The position numbers and the translations under genes were made by a program. A stretch of 64,000 nucleotides of DNA from Turneriella sp. (GTDB lineage Bacteria > Spirochaetota > Leptospiria > Turneriellales > Turneriellaceae): the NCBI GenBank assembly GCA_019186965.1, contig JABARV010000010.1:62001-126000 (forward strand), given 5' to 3'. Positions 1-9,105 of this stretch are shown in pieces. Below the pieces are notes generated by a model. The model was given only the letters and a program-made list of their open reading frames with translations. It was not told the DNA's origin and did no database searches. The first letter of the stretch is position 1; each line of letters starts with the position of its first letter.

Positions 1-1287
1 TTTATCTTCCGAAAAATCTTCGAGGAGCGAAGCGACCTCCGCCCAAGCATCGTGTAGCATACCGCTCATAAGAAGGGCTCGTGCATAAAAAAGCCTATAG
101 TTACGCATTTTTCGAAAAACTCCCAATACCGCAAAACAACGTACAGCATCGTTAAACCGCGCAAAAAGACAAAAATATTTGAAATAGTGTAAACGGTAAA
201 TTAGGCGGGGTTTTTCTGCATCGCCAAAAAGCCACTCGCGTGTGTTTTCTGCACCCAAAATGGCATCAATTTTGGTGGCAAGTTCTTCCGGTAAATCCTC
301 TTTCACAAAAACCGACGGGTTCGCTATATGGAAAAGTGCATCTGCAATTGTTTCGCAAGGCTGCTTTTCCACCCAAGCCGAAAGGCGTTCCGCATTTCCC
401 GAATTGTACACACGCAACCAACGCGATGGGTTCATCCACTTGCGTAGCGTTTGCAAGTTAACGCGGTAAAGCCCTTCTTCAAAAATTGGATTTTCAACGG
501 CGTTTTTATAAATACTACGGATGGGTAGCTTTTGCGCCAGTTCCAGTTCGTAAAATCGCAAAAAAGCCGTTGGCAAGATTTTTTGTAACTCTTCCCATTT
601 TTTTGGCAAGATATTGGGCAAGGTATAAAGCTCAACCGCAGCGTAAAAGATTGGTTTTGACCAATGTTTCAACCCGGGTACTTCAAATACGGTAACTGGC
701 TTTCCTACTATATCTTGAAACAAGAAACGTACAAGCTCTTTTTGCTCAGGAGGAATTTGTGCATGGCTAACTACCTTAAGAACAAATTCCTTGTAGCGAT
801 TATCGGATAAATGCCAAAGTAACAGTGTCGCATAAAGTCCATTGACTGCAAGCCCAGCGCCAGTGTTACACAATTGCAAAATACTTTCTACGTCGACTCC
901 TTTTGCTGCATCCACCAAATGTAAGCGGTGTATGCCTCCCGACTCGTCGAATGCAAATGGTGGAAGAAGCGCGTCGATTTTTCCCTCGGGAGAATGCCGT
1001 TCGTATATTCCCTGTGTCCAGGGGCTTGCGATATCTCCGATAGTCAGCTTTGCACGTTTAACACCGTATGCATCGGTTTTATTTTCTTCTGCGTTAGTTA
1101 CAGGCGCTTTTTCTTGTGACTTAGGGGTGTCTTTCGATGCGTTAGAAGAGGGCGAACGAAGGCGTTGCGTTTTTCGGATTGCAACTATTAGTGTCGTAAT
1201 CGCGATTGCAACTAAAACAATAAAAACAGAAAGAGCGATTAGGTACGGTTGATAATCATGCCAAAGCGTTGCAAATTTGATAGGCAT
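1..1287 (-). CDS. Membrane-anchored protein of unknown function, 3' end outside window
   Basis: An uninterrupted reading frame of 429 codons runs from an ATG at 1287 (MPIKFATLWHDY) to the left edge, so the C-terminus is missing. Residues about 15-36 (YLIALSVFIVLVAIAITTLI) form one membrane segment. A Ser/Thr/Lys-rich linker follows, then a long soluble part rich in aromatic and Leu residues with alternating helices that looks like a TPR-type solenoid, although no single repeat is textbook. The start lies 4 nt after the lon stop, so it is the next gene of the same transcript. No enzyme motif is visible and I do not recognise the family. A 136-codon frame on the opposite strand (842-1252) is its shadow. 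Confidence 0.75.
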   Translation of the reverse strand, partial: MPIKFATLWHDYQPYLIALSVFIVLVAIAITTLIVAIRKTQRLRSPSSNASKDTPKSQEKAPVTNAEENKTDAYGVKRAKLTIGDIASPWTQGIYERHSPEGKIDALLPPFAFDESGGIHRLHLVDAAKGVDVESILQLCNTGAGLAVNGLYATLLLWHLSDNRYKEFVLKVVSHAQIPPEQKELVRFLFQDIVGKPVTVFEVPGLKHWSKPIFYAAVELYTLPNILPKKWEELQKILPTAFLRFYELELAQKLPIRSIYKNAVENPIFEEGLYRVNLQTLRKWMNPSRWLRVYNSGNAERLSAWVEKQPCETIADALFHIANPSVFVKEDLPEELATKIDAILGAENTREWLFGDAEKPRLIYRLHYFKYFCLFARFNDAVRCFAVLGVFRKMRNYRLFYARALLMSGMLHDAWAEVASLLEDFSEDK

Positions 1288-1291
1288 TAAA

Positions 1292-3697
1292 CTACATCGG
1301 TTGTGTTGTCGCGCCTGTTAAGTGTGTTGCGTAAAACGCGAGCCCTGCTTTTTCTTGAAACACAGAACTTCCTTGCACAAGCGCCAGAGCAATTACCTCA
1401 CGAACATGGCTTACAAAGTGGAATTGCATTTGTTGGCGGATACTTTGTGGAATTTCTATAAAATCTTTTTCGTTATCCCTGGGGCAAATTACGTGGGTGA
1501 TGCCACCACGAAATGCCGCGAGTACTTTTTCTTTTAGGCCGCCAATCGCAAGTACATTGCCGCGTAGCGTAACTTCTCCCGTCATTGCGATATGGCTGTA
1601 AACGCCGCGCTGCGTTAGCGCAGAAATTATCGCCGTGACGAGGGTAATCCCCGCCGATGGCCCGTCTTTGGGAATTGCGCCTTCAGGAACATGGATAAAA
1701 ATATCGTTTTTTTCAAAAAAGTCGAAGGTAAGCCCTAAGTGTGGCGCTTGCGAACGTACAAAACCTATTGCGGTGTTTGCCGATTCTTTCATTACATCGC
1801 CCAAATTTCCTGTAAGGGTAAGCTTCCCCTTGCCGTGCGCAAATGCGACTTCGATATTGAGTATATCTCCGCCGGCAGATGTCCATGCAAGCCCTGAAAC
1901 TTTACCAATGGGATTTTCTAATTCTTTACGCGTGTACAAATATTTTTGCGGACCTAAATAGCGGATAATCGACTGCTTATCCAAAACCTTGGAACCTTCT
2001 GCTTTTTTTTCGACAACCTCACGCGCAATGCGACGCGCAATTTGTGCAAGCTCGCGTTCAAATTGCCGCACCCCCGCTTCTTTTGTGTAGTGGCGCAAAA
2101 TATACGCAAGTGATTTATTTGTATACTCAAGTTGGATGTCTTTAATTCCGTTTTCTTCGATTTGTCGTGGGATTAAGTATTTGTTCGCAATTTGGATTTT
2201 TTCCATTTCGGTGTAACCCGAAAGTTGGATGATCTCCAAACGGTCTAAAAGTGGATCGGGAATTGAGTGCGTTACGTTCGCCGTAGCGACAAAAAGCGCT
2301 TGAGAAAGGTCGAACGGAATATCTAAATAGTGGTCGACAAATTCTTTGTTTTGTTCAGGATCTAAAACTTCAAGAAGCGCAGCAGCCGGATTTCCTCTGA
2401 AATCGGATGAAATTTTATCGATTTCATCTAAGAGGATAACAGGGTTTTTAACTTTAACTTTTTTAAGCGCAGAGATAATCCGCCCTGGCATAGAACCAAT
2501 ATACGTGCGGCGGTGCCCGCGTATTTCTGCTTCGTCGCGTACGCCCCCCAAAGCAATACGCACAAACTTTCGCCCAAGGCTATCGGCTAAAGACTTTGCA
2601 AGGCTTGTTTTACCCACCCCTGGTGGGCCAACAAGGCATAAAATGGGGCCGCGCAAACTCGACGAAAGGTGTTTAACAGCGATAAATTCTAAGATACGAT
2701 CTTTTATTTTTTCGAGCCCGTAGTGGCTATCGTCTAAAATTTTTTGTGCATGCGTAATATCGTCGCTATCTTCGGTTTTCTCTGAAAATGGTAAATCTAA
2801 AAGCCAATCGAGATAGTTGCGGATAACTCCAGACTCAGCGGACATAGGGGGAGTTTTTTCTAATTTACGAATTTCTGATTCAGTCTTTTGCCGAATTTCA
2901 TCACTCCAATTTTTTTCTTTTGCGCGTTTACGTAATGTCTCAAATTCGTCAGGTTCAGCTTCGCCCATCTCTTCGCGAATAGCCTTTATTTGTTCTTGTA
3001 AATAGTACTGGCGCTGCATTTTATCGAGCTGTGCGCGTACTTTGTCGTGTATTTGCCCTTCGAGGCGCGAAAGTTCAAGCTGGTTTTCCATAGCTGCACG
3101 AACTTTTTCCGCCCTTTCCCAAATGTTGTCTGTCGCGAGAATATCTTGCTGGTCGATAAACGAAATTTTTAAACTTTCTGCAATTGCATGTATAAGCCGT
3201 TCTGTATCGTTTTTCGCCCGTAGTTCGCGCCACGCATCGCTTGGCATAAAGTCTTGGTTTTCATTTAACCGTTCAAACGCATCGATAAGTTTCGACATCG
3301 ATTTTTGGAAAAGATGCGTTTCTTTATCGCCTTGCGGAAGCGTTGAAACAAGGTGTGAACTAATTGCAGTCTGGCATTTTTCGTCGCTTTCGTCAAGTTC
3401 TATAAGCCGCGCACGTTGCAATCCTTCGACAAGTATTTTATACGTGTTGTCGGGCATTTTAAGGAGCTGTAGAACTTCTGCGACAACTCCAGTTTCATGC
3501 AAATCGCCTAAATGAGGAATAATAATATCCGAACTGCGCTGGGTCGCAAGAAAAATTTTACGGTTTGAATCCATTGCGCGGCGGATTGTCTCCATCGATT
3601 TTTCGCGCCCAACAAAAATCGAGGTTACGCTACCTGGATGGATAACCATATCGCGCAACGGTAAAAGGGGGTAACGTTCTACTGTGTTTTCCGTCAT
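1292..3697 (-). CDS. lon: Lon ATP-dependent serine protease
   Basis: Lon degrades misfolded and regulatory proteins in the cytoplasm. The 801 residues show the usual order: the N-terminal LON substrate domain ([13 protein letters not shown] near residue 10), a coiled middle ([17 protein letters not shown]), the AAA+ module with Walker [10 protein letters not shown] and Walker B VILLDEID, and the C-terminal protease domain. The catalytic dyad is present: Ser in [10 protein letters not shown] (about residue 681) and Lys in GGLKEK (about 724). Length fits the family. The start is 15 nt downstream of the clpX stop, with an AAAAGG-type ribosome site. Its position next to clpP-clpX suggests one proteostasis transcript. 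Confidence 0.97.
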   Translation of the reverse strand: MTENTVERYPLLPLRDMVIHPGSVTSIFVGREKSMETIRRAMDSNRKIFLATQRSSDIIIPHLGDLHETGVVAEVLQLLKMPDNTYKILVEGLQRARLIELDESDEKCQTAISSHLVSTLPQGDKETHLFQKSMSKLIDAFERLNENQDFMPSDAWRELRAKNDTERLIHAIAESLKISFIDQQDILATDNIWERAEKVRAAMENQLELSRLEGQIHDKVRAQLDKMQRQYYLQEQIKAIREEMGEAEPDEFETLRKRAKEKNWSDEIRQKTESEIRKLEKTPPMSAESGVIRNYLDWLLDLPFSEKTEDSDDITHAQKILDDSHYGLEKIKDRILEFIAVKHLSSSLRGPILCLVGPPGVGKTSLAKSLADSLGRKFVRIALGGVRDEAEIRGHRRTYIGSMPGRIISALKKVKVKNPVILLDEIDKISSDFRGNPAAALLEVLDPEQNKEFVDHYLDIPFDLSQALFVATANVTHSIPDPLLDRLEIIQLSGYTEMEKIQIANKYLIPRQIEENGIKDIQLEYTNKSLAYILRHYTKEAGVRQFERELAQIARRIAREVVEKKAEGSKVLDKQSIIRYLGPQKYLYTRKELENPIGKVSGLAWTSAGGDILNIEVAFAHGKGKLTLTGNLGDVMKESANTAIGFVRSQAPHLGLTFDFFEKNDIFIHVPEGAIPKDGPSAGITLVTAIISALTQRGVYSHIAMTGEVTLRGNVLAIGGLKEKVLAAFRGGITHVICPRDNEKDFIEIPQSIRQQMQFHFVSHVREVIALALVQGSSVFQEKAGLAFYATHLTGATTQPM

Positions 3698-3712
3698 GCG
3701 TTTTTCTGCCTT

Positions 3713-5077
3713 TTAAGCCATTTTTTCGGGGGGAAGAAGATAGTTTTCGTCTTGTGCTGTATCTTTTCCTTTCGCTTTACGTGTTTTATCGGTTTCTGCG
3801 CGTGTTATAACCTGCGCTTTTGCGCCGTTTTCAATCATCTCTTTTGTAATAACAACTTCGCTAACCCCAATCATTGTTGGAATCTCGAACATGAGATCCA
3901 TCATCGCATCTTCTAAAATTGCGCGTAGTCCACGCGCTCCGGTTTGCCTTGATAACGCTTTTTTAGCGATTGCCTTCACCGCACCGTCTTCAAAACTAAG
4001 TTTAATACCTTCGAGCTCAAATATTTTTTTGTATTGTTTCACTAAAGCGTTTCTGGGTTCGGTTAAAATTTTTATCATCGCCGCTTCGTCTAAATTGTCG
4101 AGCGCTCGAATAATGGGAAGGCGTCCGATAAATTCGGGAATGAGTCCATATTTCATTAGGTCGTCAGGCGTTGTGAGGCGAAGGTACTCGCTTGTTTGGT
4201 CTTTACGTTTGGGCGCTTTGTAGTCAAATCCCAATGTCGATTTTTCAACGCGGTTTTGCACAACTTTTTCTAAACCTTCAAAAGCACCACCACAGATAAA
4301 AAGGATGTTACGCGTATCCAGTTGGATGAAATCTTGGTGTGGGTGTTTGCGTCCCCCTACAGGAGGCACACTCGCTACAGTACCTTCGATTATTTTGAGG
4401 AGCGCTTGCTGCACACCTTCACCCGACACATCTCGCGTAATGGATGGGTTATCTGCTTTGCGTGCGATTTTGTCGATTTCGTCGATATAGATAATTCCGG
4501 TCTGTGCTTTTTCAACATTGCCTTCTGCATTTTGGTAAAGGCGGAGTAAAATGTTTTCGACATCTTCACCGACATAACCTGCTTCTGTAAGAGCGGTCGC
4601 ATCGACAAGGGCACAAGGCACTTGCAAAATACGCGCCAAAGTTTGCGCTAAAAATGTTTTTCCCGAACCTGTAGGTCCAATAAGTAAAATATTCGATTTG
4701 TCAATTTCAACGGCAGAGTTTTCGCTCGTGTCGTGTTTACGCACAAATTTGCCGCCCATTTTTTTTGCCTGTACCCTTTCGTATTGTATGCGTTTGTAGT
4801 GGTTGTAAACTGCGACCGAAAGGGCGCGCTTCGCAGCGTCTTGGCCAATTACATATTCATCGAGAATTTTTTTGATTTCTGCGGGTTTAGGAAGTTTGTG
4901 TGCTGTTTCAGGGGCCGATTGCTTTTCAAAATCATCGGCTAAAATACCGTTACATAGAAGAACGCATTCGTCACATATATGTACATTTGGGCCTGCAATC
5001 AGGCGATTTACTTTAGATTGTTCTTTACCACAGAAAGAACAGTGGTTTCCAGAATCGTACGAACGTTTTTCTGCCAT
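3713..5077 (-). CDS. clpX: ClpX unfoldase, ATP-binding subunit of ClpXP
   Basis: ClpX is the hexameric AAA+ unfoldase that feeds substrates to ClpP. The N-terminal zinc-binding domain is complete (CSFCGKEQ ... [10 protein letters not shown], a C4 arrangement in residues 13-42). Walker A (GPTGSGKT) and Walker B ([10 protein letters not shown]) follow, then the sensor regions and the RGLRAILE C-terminal subdomain. The ClpP-docking loop region is present ([10 protein letters not shown] is nearby, but the IGF-type tip is not obvious to me). 454 residues is slightly long for ClpX because of a charged C-terminal tail. The start ATG has a good GAGG site and lies 19 nt after clpP, which indicates co-transcription. 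Confidence 0.97.
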   Translation of the reverse strand: MAEKRSYDSGNHCSFCGKEQSKVNRLIAGPNVHICDECVLLCNGILADDFEKQSAPETAHKLPKPAEIKKILDEYVIGQDAAKRALSVAVYNHYKRIQYERVQAKKMGGKFVRKHDTSENSAVEIDKSNILLIGPTGSGKTFLAQTLARILQVPCALVDATALTEAGYVGEDVENILLRLYQNAEGNVEKAQTGIIYIDEIDKIARKADNPSITRDVSGEGVQQALLKIIEGTVASVPPVGGRKHPHQDFIQLDTRNILFICGGAFEGLEKVVQNRVEKSTLGFDYKAPKRKDQTSEYLRLTTPDDLMKYGLIPEFIGRLPIIRALDNLDEAAMIKILTEPRNALVKQYKKIFELEGIKLSFEDGAVKAIAKKALSRQTGARGLRAILEDAMMDLMFEIPTMIGVSEVVITKEMIENGAKAQVITRAETDKTRKAKGKDTAQDENYLLPPEKMA

Positions 5078-5096
5078 GTTACCTCTTTATTATCGT

Positions 5097-5708
5097 TTAA
5101 CCAGCCAGTTCTTTCGAGGAATTTTCTACCCGTGCAGTAATGACGTAATCAATAAGTCCCCATTTTTTTGCTTCTTCGCCATCCATATAAAGATCCCGCG
5201 CTGTTTCTTCTTCAATTTTTTCAAGAGTAAGGCCAGTATGTTTTTGGTAAAGGCCGTTTAAGGTGTCTCGAATGCGCAAAACCTCTTTAGCTTGGATTTC
5301 AATATCCGCAGCTTGGCCAGAAGCTCCACCCATCGGTTGGTGGAGTAAAATACGTGAATGCGGTAGCGCAGAACGCTTACCTTTTGCCCCTGCCGCTAAA
5401 ATGAGCGCGGCAATGTTCGACGCTTGTCCCGTGCAAACGGTACGTACATCGGGACGGATAAGTTGCATTGTATCGTAAATCGCAAGCCCCGATGAAACAT
5501 AACCCCCAGGAGAATTTATGTAAAGGTAAATATCTTTTTCAGGATCTTCGGATTCTAAAAAAAGTAGCTGTGCAATCACGACATTCGCGTACGCGTCGTC
5601 TAAAGGAAACCCCATGAACACAATACGGTCTTTAAGTAGCCGCGAATAAATATCGTAGTGCCTTTCCCCTCGGTTTGTTTGTTCAATTACAATGGGTGCG
5701 TACGCCAT
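5097..5708 (-). CDS. clpP: ClpP-family protease subunit with Asn at the catalytic Ser position
   Basis: The start at 5708 ([11 protein letters not shown]) is chosen over an upstream in-frame ATG (5813) because AAGGAG sits just before it and the 203-residue product then matches ClpP length. The ClpP fold is clear: [32 protein letters not shown], and the G-A-K-G-K-R strand. With this numbering His123 (LLHQP) and Asp172 (ARDLY) fall exactly at the canonical S98/H123/D172 positions, but residue 98 is Asn ([10 protein letters not shown]) and the only serine is one residue earlier, at 97. The DNA reads GCG TCG AAC ATT on the coding strand. The subunit may be non-catalytic, like ClpR, working in a mixed ring. 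It lies directly upstream of clpX. Confidence 0.93.
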   Translation of the reverse strand: MAYAPIVIEQTNRGERHYDIYSRLLKDRIVFMGFPLDDAYANVVIAQLLFLESEDPEKDIYLYINSPGGYVSSGLAIYDTMQLIRPDVRTVCTGQASNIAALILAAGAKGKRSALPHSRILLHQPMGGASGQAADIEIQAKEVLRIRDTLNGLYQKHTGLTLEKIEEETARDLYMDGEEAKKWGLIDYVITARVENSSKELAG

Positions 5709-5712
5709 ATAT

Positions 5713-7020
5713 TTACTCCTTGGTTTTTGCTTTTGCGAGCTTCGAATCGATGGATATATCGTCCACCACAGTATGCACAATTTTTTTTGTGACGCCCAAT
5801 CTTTCTCTGGCAAAGATAGCCGTTTTTTTAGCGTTTACGAGAGTAGTTTTGCACAAATTTTCCACAATTTCTGAAAAAAGGGCGTAGCTGGGGATTTCCA
5901 TAGCTACCAAAAGACCTTCACGTGCCAATTCCATTGCCTCTGCAGAATTTAGAATGGCAGGTCCCGTGACCACAGCAGCTTTTGCAAGCGTCGCTTCAAT
6001 CACCGAATGGACAGAACCTTCAAAGCCGCCACCCACATAAGCAACATCGGCAAGTGGATAAAGGTGCGGTAAAAGTCCCAACCGGTCAACAATGAGCACG
6101 TCAAGATTTTTGGGTAAAGCGGATGGTGGAATGCGGCTTAAGCGGATAGCGTGTAGTAAGAATTTTTCACATAACTCTTCAATAAATTTAACCCGTGTTT
6201 CATTGACATGGTGCGGAGCGATAATTAAGCCAACCTGTTTTTTTTCTATTACCGGTTTTTGTTTCAAATATCCGGCGAGCATCTTTTCAGAGGTAGGGTA
6301 TGTGGAGCCACAAACGAGAATTTTCTTTTTACTGAATATCTTTTTTATTGCTGCAACTTCTTTCGCGGTGTTACGGCTTTCTCCAAGACGGATTTGGATT
6401 GCATCGAACCGTGTATCGCCTACAACTGAAACATTGAGCCGCGAAATTTTTCGAAATCGCTCCGCATGCTCACTGTTTATAGCAAAAATTTGCCTCATGG
6501 GTGAATATATACGGTGAAAAAATTTTCTCAACGGCCATTTATACCGCAAAGATGCTTGTGGTAGCGTTGCGCTCGCCATATAAACAGGAACCCCAGCGTT
6601 ACAAGCGGCTAAAACCTGGTTTGCCCATGCGTCATACTTTCCAATAATAAGCGCGTCTGGTTGCATTTGGGCAACAAGGCGTTTCATACGCCAAGAAAAA
6701 TCAAATGGGAGGGCAAACAAAATATTGGGTACAGTATCATTTTTTTTTGCGCGGTACGCGCTATCGGAGAAAAAACTAAACGAGAAAAAAAAACTTATTT
6801 TGGGATACATTTGCTTCATAAAAATTGCAACTGCACGCACCTGTTCAAATTCCCCTGCGGATGCCGCATGAAACCAAATGTGTACCTTACCTCTGGCAGC
6901 AGTAAAGTGGGGAGTTTTACTACGAAGCGTAAAATTTTCGCGAAGGCGTTTATGGAACAAAGAGGCAAAACGCAACAGCGGATAAAGTATACACAAAAAT
7001 AAATTGTAAAATAACATCAA
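5713..7020 (-). CDS. waaA: Kdo (3-deoxy-D-manno-octulosonate) transferase, GT30
   Basis: WaaA adds Kdo from CMP-Kdo to lipid A at the inner membrane. 435 residues. The N-terminal hydrophobic helix ([15 protein letters not shown]) is the usual membrane contact. The [13 protein letters not shown] segment carries the conserved acceptor-side Glu of the family. The C-terminal Rossmann half contains [21 protein letters not shown] and [17 protein letters not shown], all typical. The usual ETELWPN motif is replaced by GKYDAWANQ, a divergence worth noting. Its ATG overlaps the acyP stop by 4 nt, and clpP begins 5 nt after its own stop. It implies a Kdo-containing lipopolysaccharide. Confidence 0.9.
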   Translation of the reverse strand: MMLFYNLFLCILYPLLRFASLFHKRLRENFTLRSKTPHFTAARGKVHIWFHAASAGEFEQVRAVAIFMKQMYPKISFFFSFSFFSDSAYRAKKNDTVPNILFALPFDFSWRMKRLVAQMQPDALIIGKYDAWANQVLAACNAGVPVYMASATLPQASLRYKWPLRKFFHRIYSPMRQIFAINSEHAERFRKISRLNVSVVGDTRFDAIQIRLGESRNTAKEVAAIKKIFSKKKILVCGSTYPTSEKMLAGYLKQKPVIEKKQVGLIIAPHHVNETRVKFIEELCEKFLLHAIRLSRIPPSALPKNLDVLIVDRLGLLPHLYPLADVAYVGGGFEGSVHSVIEATLAKAAVVTGPAILNSAEAMELAREGLLVAMEIPSYALFSEIVENLCKTTLVNAKKTAIFARERLGVTKKIVHTVVDDISIDSKLAKAKTKE

Positions 7021-7292
7021 TGTCGAATTTCAAATGGCGCGGGAAGTTTTTTTGCATGGGAAATATTGTTTACAATAACCGCATCAACCCGAGATAGCGG
7101 CGGCCCTTTTCTTAACTCTGCTTCAAATTGGTTTATTTGCACTATTTCGCCCATAGCTTCCGCTTCGACACTACCGCCGGCGAGGTTGCGCACCCAACCT
7201 GCTAACTTTAAATTATGGGCGGCGCGTGCGGTAAATTGTCGAAACCCAACGCCCTGTACCTTACCCGAAATTAAATAATAGCGGCACACCAT
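7017..7292 (-). CDS. acyP: Acylphosphatase
   Basis: A 91-residue single-domain enzyme that hydrolyses acyl phosphates. The signature GKVQGVGFRQFTARAA (residues 10-25) holds the phosphate-binding loop and catalytic Arg. GWVRNLAGGSVE (32-43) holds the catalytic Asn. Length and layout match the family exactly. The start abuts the stop of the FliG-like gene with a 1-nt overlap, and its stop overlaps the waaA start, so it is translationally coupled on both sides. Its physiological substrate cannot be read from the sequence. Confidence 0.95.
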   Translation of the reverse strand: MVCRYYLISGKVQGVGFRQFTARAAHNLKLAGWVRNLAGGSVEAEAMGEIVQINQFEAELRKGPPLSRVDAVIVNNISHAKKLPAPFEIRH

Positions 7293-8335
7293 TAGTGTAG
7301 TCCGTTGCCTGCAAAACGAATTTCGCGTTCGGCTGCGAGGCGCAAAGCCTCTTGCAAAATTTTATGCCGTGCCTTGTCGATTGTCTCTAAGCGTGTTTTG
7401 GGTTGTTCCCCCATTTTTTCTGCTATCGCTGCTGCGCGTTTAACAGGAAGCTTTCCCAAAAGCGATTTACGTTTTCCTTGGTCAAACGCTTTTAGCGCGT
7501 GCGCCCAAATTTCAGCATCGGGTATAGCGCTAAACACCGTACGAAAATCGCGCGAATTAAGGTCGACCAAATCTTCAAACGTATAGCGATCTTTTTCTAA
7601 TTGTGTAGCAAGGGTGCTATCGACTTCTGAAAGTTCACGCGTAATGCGGCTCGCTTCGTCGACCCCCATGAGTTTTAAAATTTCGTTAATATGTTTTACA
7701 CCGTCAATTTTTGTTTCCGCTTGTTTTTGCGGTCTTTGCGCTAAAAGTTTTTCGATTTTTTTTCCCAACGCAAGAAGAGCTTCGCTTACTATATGCCGCT
7801 CTGTTGCCATTGCTTTCAAAACAGGTGCGCGTGTAAGCTCGGGTATTTGTCGGATTACTTTCGCAGCAAAATTTTTACTAAACTGTAAAAGTGCAGCCGC
7901 CGCGACATTAGGGTTTTCTCCGCTTAAAATATCGGCGAGTGCATCGGGAGTAAATGCCTCGAATGAAGTAAATAATTCATTTAAATCTTTGAGTTCTTTA
8001 ACTTGGCGTAGACGCGCAACGCGCCGTTCGTCCTTATCGGGTAGGTAGTCCTCGGCTTGCCACTTGGGTTCTTCGCCCAATTCGTTTTTTGGTAAAGAGT
8101 TGCTTGGAGTAAGTAGATTCAGGAGGCGTTGTTTTTGTGAATTATTTAACGATGAAAAAAGCTGAATTCGAGCGCTTTCGGGCATTGTTTGGTATATACT
8201 CAAAAATTCTTTGCTTGTTAGAGGGGCATCCAGCTTTTTGGGGTGGTTATCCTTGGTAAAAAGTCCATCCGCCGTATTATGTCGCTTTTTGTTCCGAGAA
8301 AAAATCTTGGTAAACGACGAAAACAAGGATGGCAT
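7292..8335 (-). CDS. FliG-like protein (divergent paralogue)
   Basis: 347 residues with the FliG helical-repeat plan. The middle ARM-like part is LADILSGENPNVAAAALLQF, where FliG normally has EHPQ. The C-terminal part is FEDLVDLNSRDF ... LPVKRAAAIAEKMGEQP, corresponding to the FliG_C torque helix region. The conserved EHPQ becomes ENPN and the charged DDR of the torque helix becomes NSR, so MotA contact is probably altered. The N-terminal 100 residues are basic, then Leu-rich. The gene follows the STAS gene by 3 nt and precedes acyP, away from flagellar genes, which suggests a regulatory or second-copy role. Spirochaetes commonly carry more than one FliG; which one this matches I cannot tell. 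Confidence 0.75.
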   Translation of the reverse strand: MPSLFSSFTKIFSRNKKRHNTADGLFTKDNHPKKLDAPLTSKEFLSIYQTMPESARIQLFSSLNNSQKQRLLNLLTPSNSLPKNELGEEPKWQAEDYLPDKDERRVARLRQVKELKDLNELFTSFEAFTPDALADILSGENPNVAAAALLQFSKNFAAKVIRQIPELTRAPVLKAMATERHIVSEALLALGKKIEKLLAQRPQKQAETKIDGVKHINEILKLMGVDEASRITRELSEVDSTLATQLEKDRYTFEDLVDLNSRDFRTVFSAIPDAEIWAHALKAFDQGKRKSLLGKLPVKRAAAIAEKMGEQPKTRLETIDKARHKILQEALRLAAEREIRFAGNGLH

Positions 8336-8338
8336 GTT

Positions 8339-8665
8339 TTATTTAAGAGCGGCCTCTTCTGTATCGTAGATGTCGAACATATCCATAAGTTCAACAACTT
8401 CAAAAATCTTTTTTACCGCTAAATTTAAACTACAAAGTTTAAGCTTTCTATTTTTGGTTTTCAGGTGTCGCATAAGCGCAACTAAAATACGCAAGCCGCT
8501 CGACGACATGTATTCGATTCCTTCGAGGTTAAGAATAAAATCGACATCGGGATTTTTTTCGCTTAATGCCATTAACTCTTTCTCTATTTCTCCGCTAAGG
8601 TGAACATCGAGGCGTCCTTTAAGGTACGCGATAATATAAGATCCAACTTCCTTTGTTCTGAGCAT
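8339..8665 (-). CDS. STAS-domain anti-sigma factor antagonist
   Basis: A 108-residue STAS protein of the SpoIIAA/RsbV type. It shows LKGRLDVHLSGEIEKEL (strand-helix) and FILNLEGIEYMSSSGLRIL, where a serine of the SSSGLR turn (residues 57-59) is the expected phosphorylation site. In the family, the dephosphorylated form binds and inhibits the HATPase anti-sigma kinase. The genes for that kinase and for a PP2C phosphatase are immediately upstream, with gaps of 6 and 8 nt, so all three parts of a partner-switching circuit are here. No sigma factor gene lies beside them. The target may be a sigma factor elsewhere or another output protein. Confidence 0.92.
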   Translation of the reverse strand: MLRTKEVGSYIIAYLKGRLDVHLSGEIEKELMALSEKNPDVDFILNLEGIEYMSSSGLRILVALMRHLKTKNRKLKLCSLNLAVKKIFEVVELMDMFDIYDTEEAALK

Positions 8666-8671
8666 TTTTTC

Positions 8672-9097
8672 CTAAGTCTGCTTAACGAGCCTCGTTACAT
8701 TGAGGCGTCGGCGTGCACTGTAAACTATTTTATCAACTAACTTTCGGATTAAAAATAACCCATACCCCCCCTTTTTTTCTCCACGTAAGTTCTTTTGTAT
8801 GTCGGGTTCCATTGCGTCTTTGGGATTAAACGCAGCGCCTGAATCAAAAAATGTCGCTGTTACCCTTCCCGGAATATAGTGGATAGTGAGAACAAACTTT
8901 GGGCTTATTCCTTTCGTTGCCGGTGCGCTTGCATAGCCATGTTCGACGATATTAGACGCGATTTCGTCGCACGCAATAATAAAATCTGTTACAGATTCAG
9001 GACAAATACTATACTTTGATAATGAAGATTTAATAAAATTATGCACGGCGGGAATTGCTTGAATTTCGACGGCAAAACTCTTCTTAAAACGCGCCAT
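8672..9097 (-). CDS. RsbW-like HATPase anti-sigma/serine kinase
   Basis: A 141-residue stand-alone GHKL ATPase of the HATPase_c_2 type. The N box is DEIASNIVEHGY (about residues 44-55), the G1 box DSGAAF and the G2-type loop GGYGLFLIRKLVD. No histidine-kinase dimerisation domain is present, which is typical of RsbW/SpoIIAB-like proteins that phosphorylate a STAS partner. It sits between the SpoIIE phosphatase and the STAS gene, supporting that pairing. The C-terminus is basic (ARRRLNVTRLVKQT). Confidence 0.92.
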   Translation of the reverse strand: MARFKKSFAVEIQAIPAVHNFIKSSLSKYSICPESVTDFIIACDEIASNIVEHGYASAPATKGISPKFVLTIHYIPGRVTATFFDSGAAFNPKDAMEPDIQKNLRGEKKGGYGLFLIRKLVDKIVYSARRRLNVTRLVKQT

Positions 9098-9105
9098 TTT
9101 TATCC

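Noticed and set aside
842-1252. 136-codon plus-strand frame
   Set aside because: It is antisense to an unbroken 429-codon minus-strand frame with a membrane anchor that is coupled to lon; it has no homology features.
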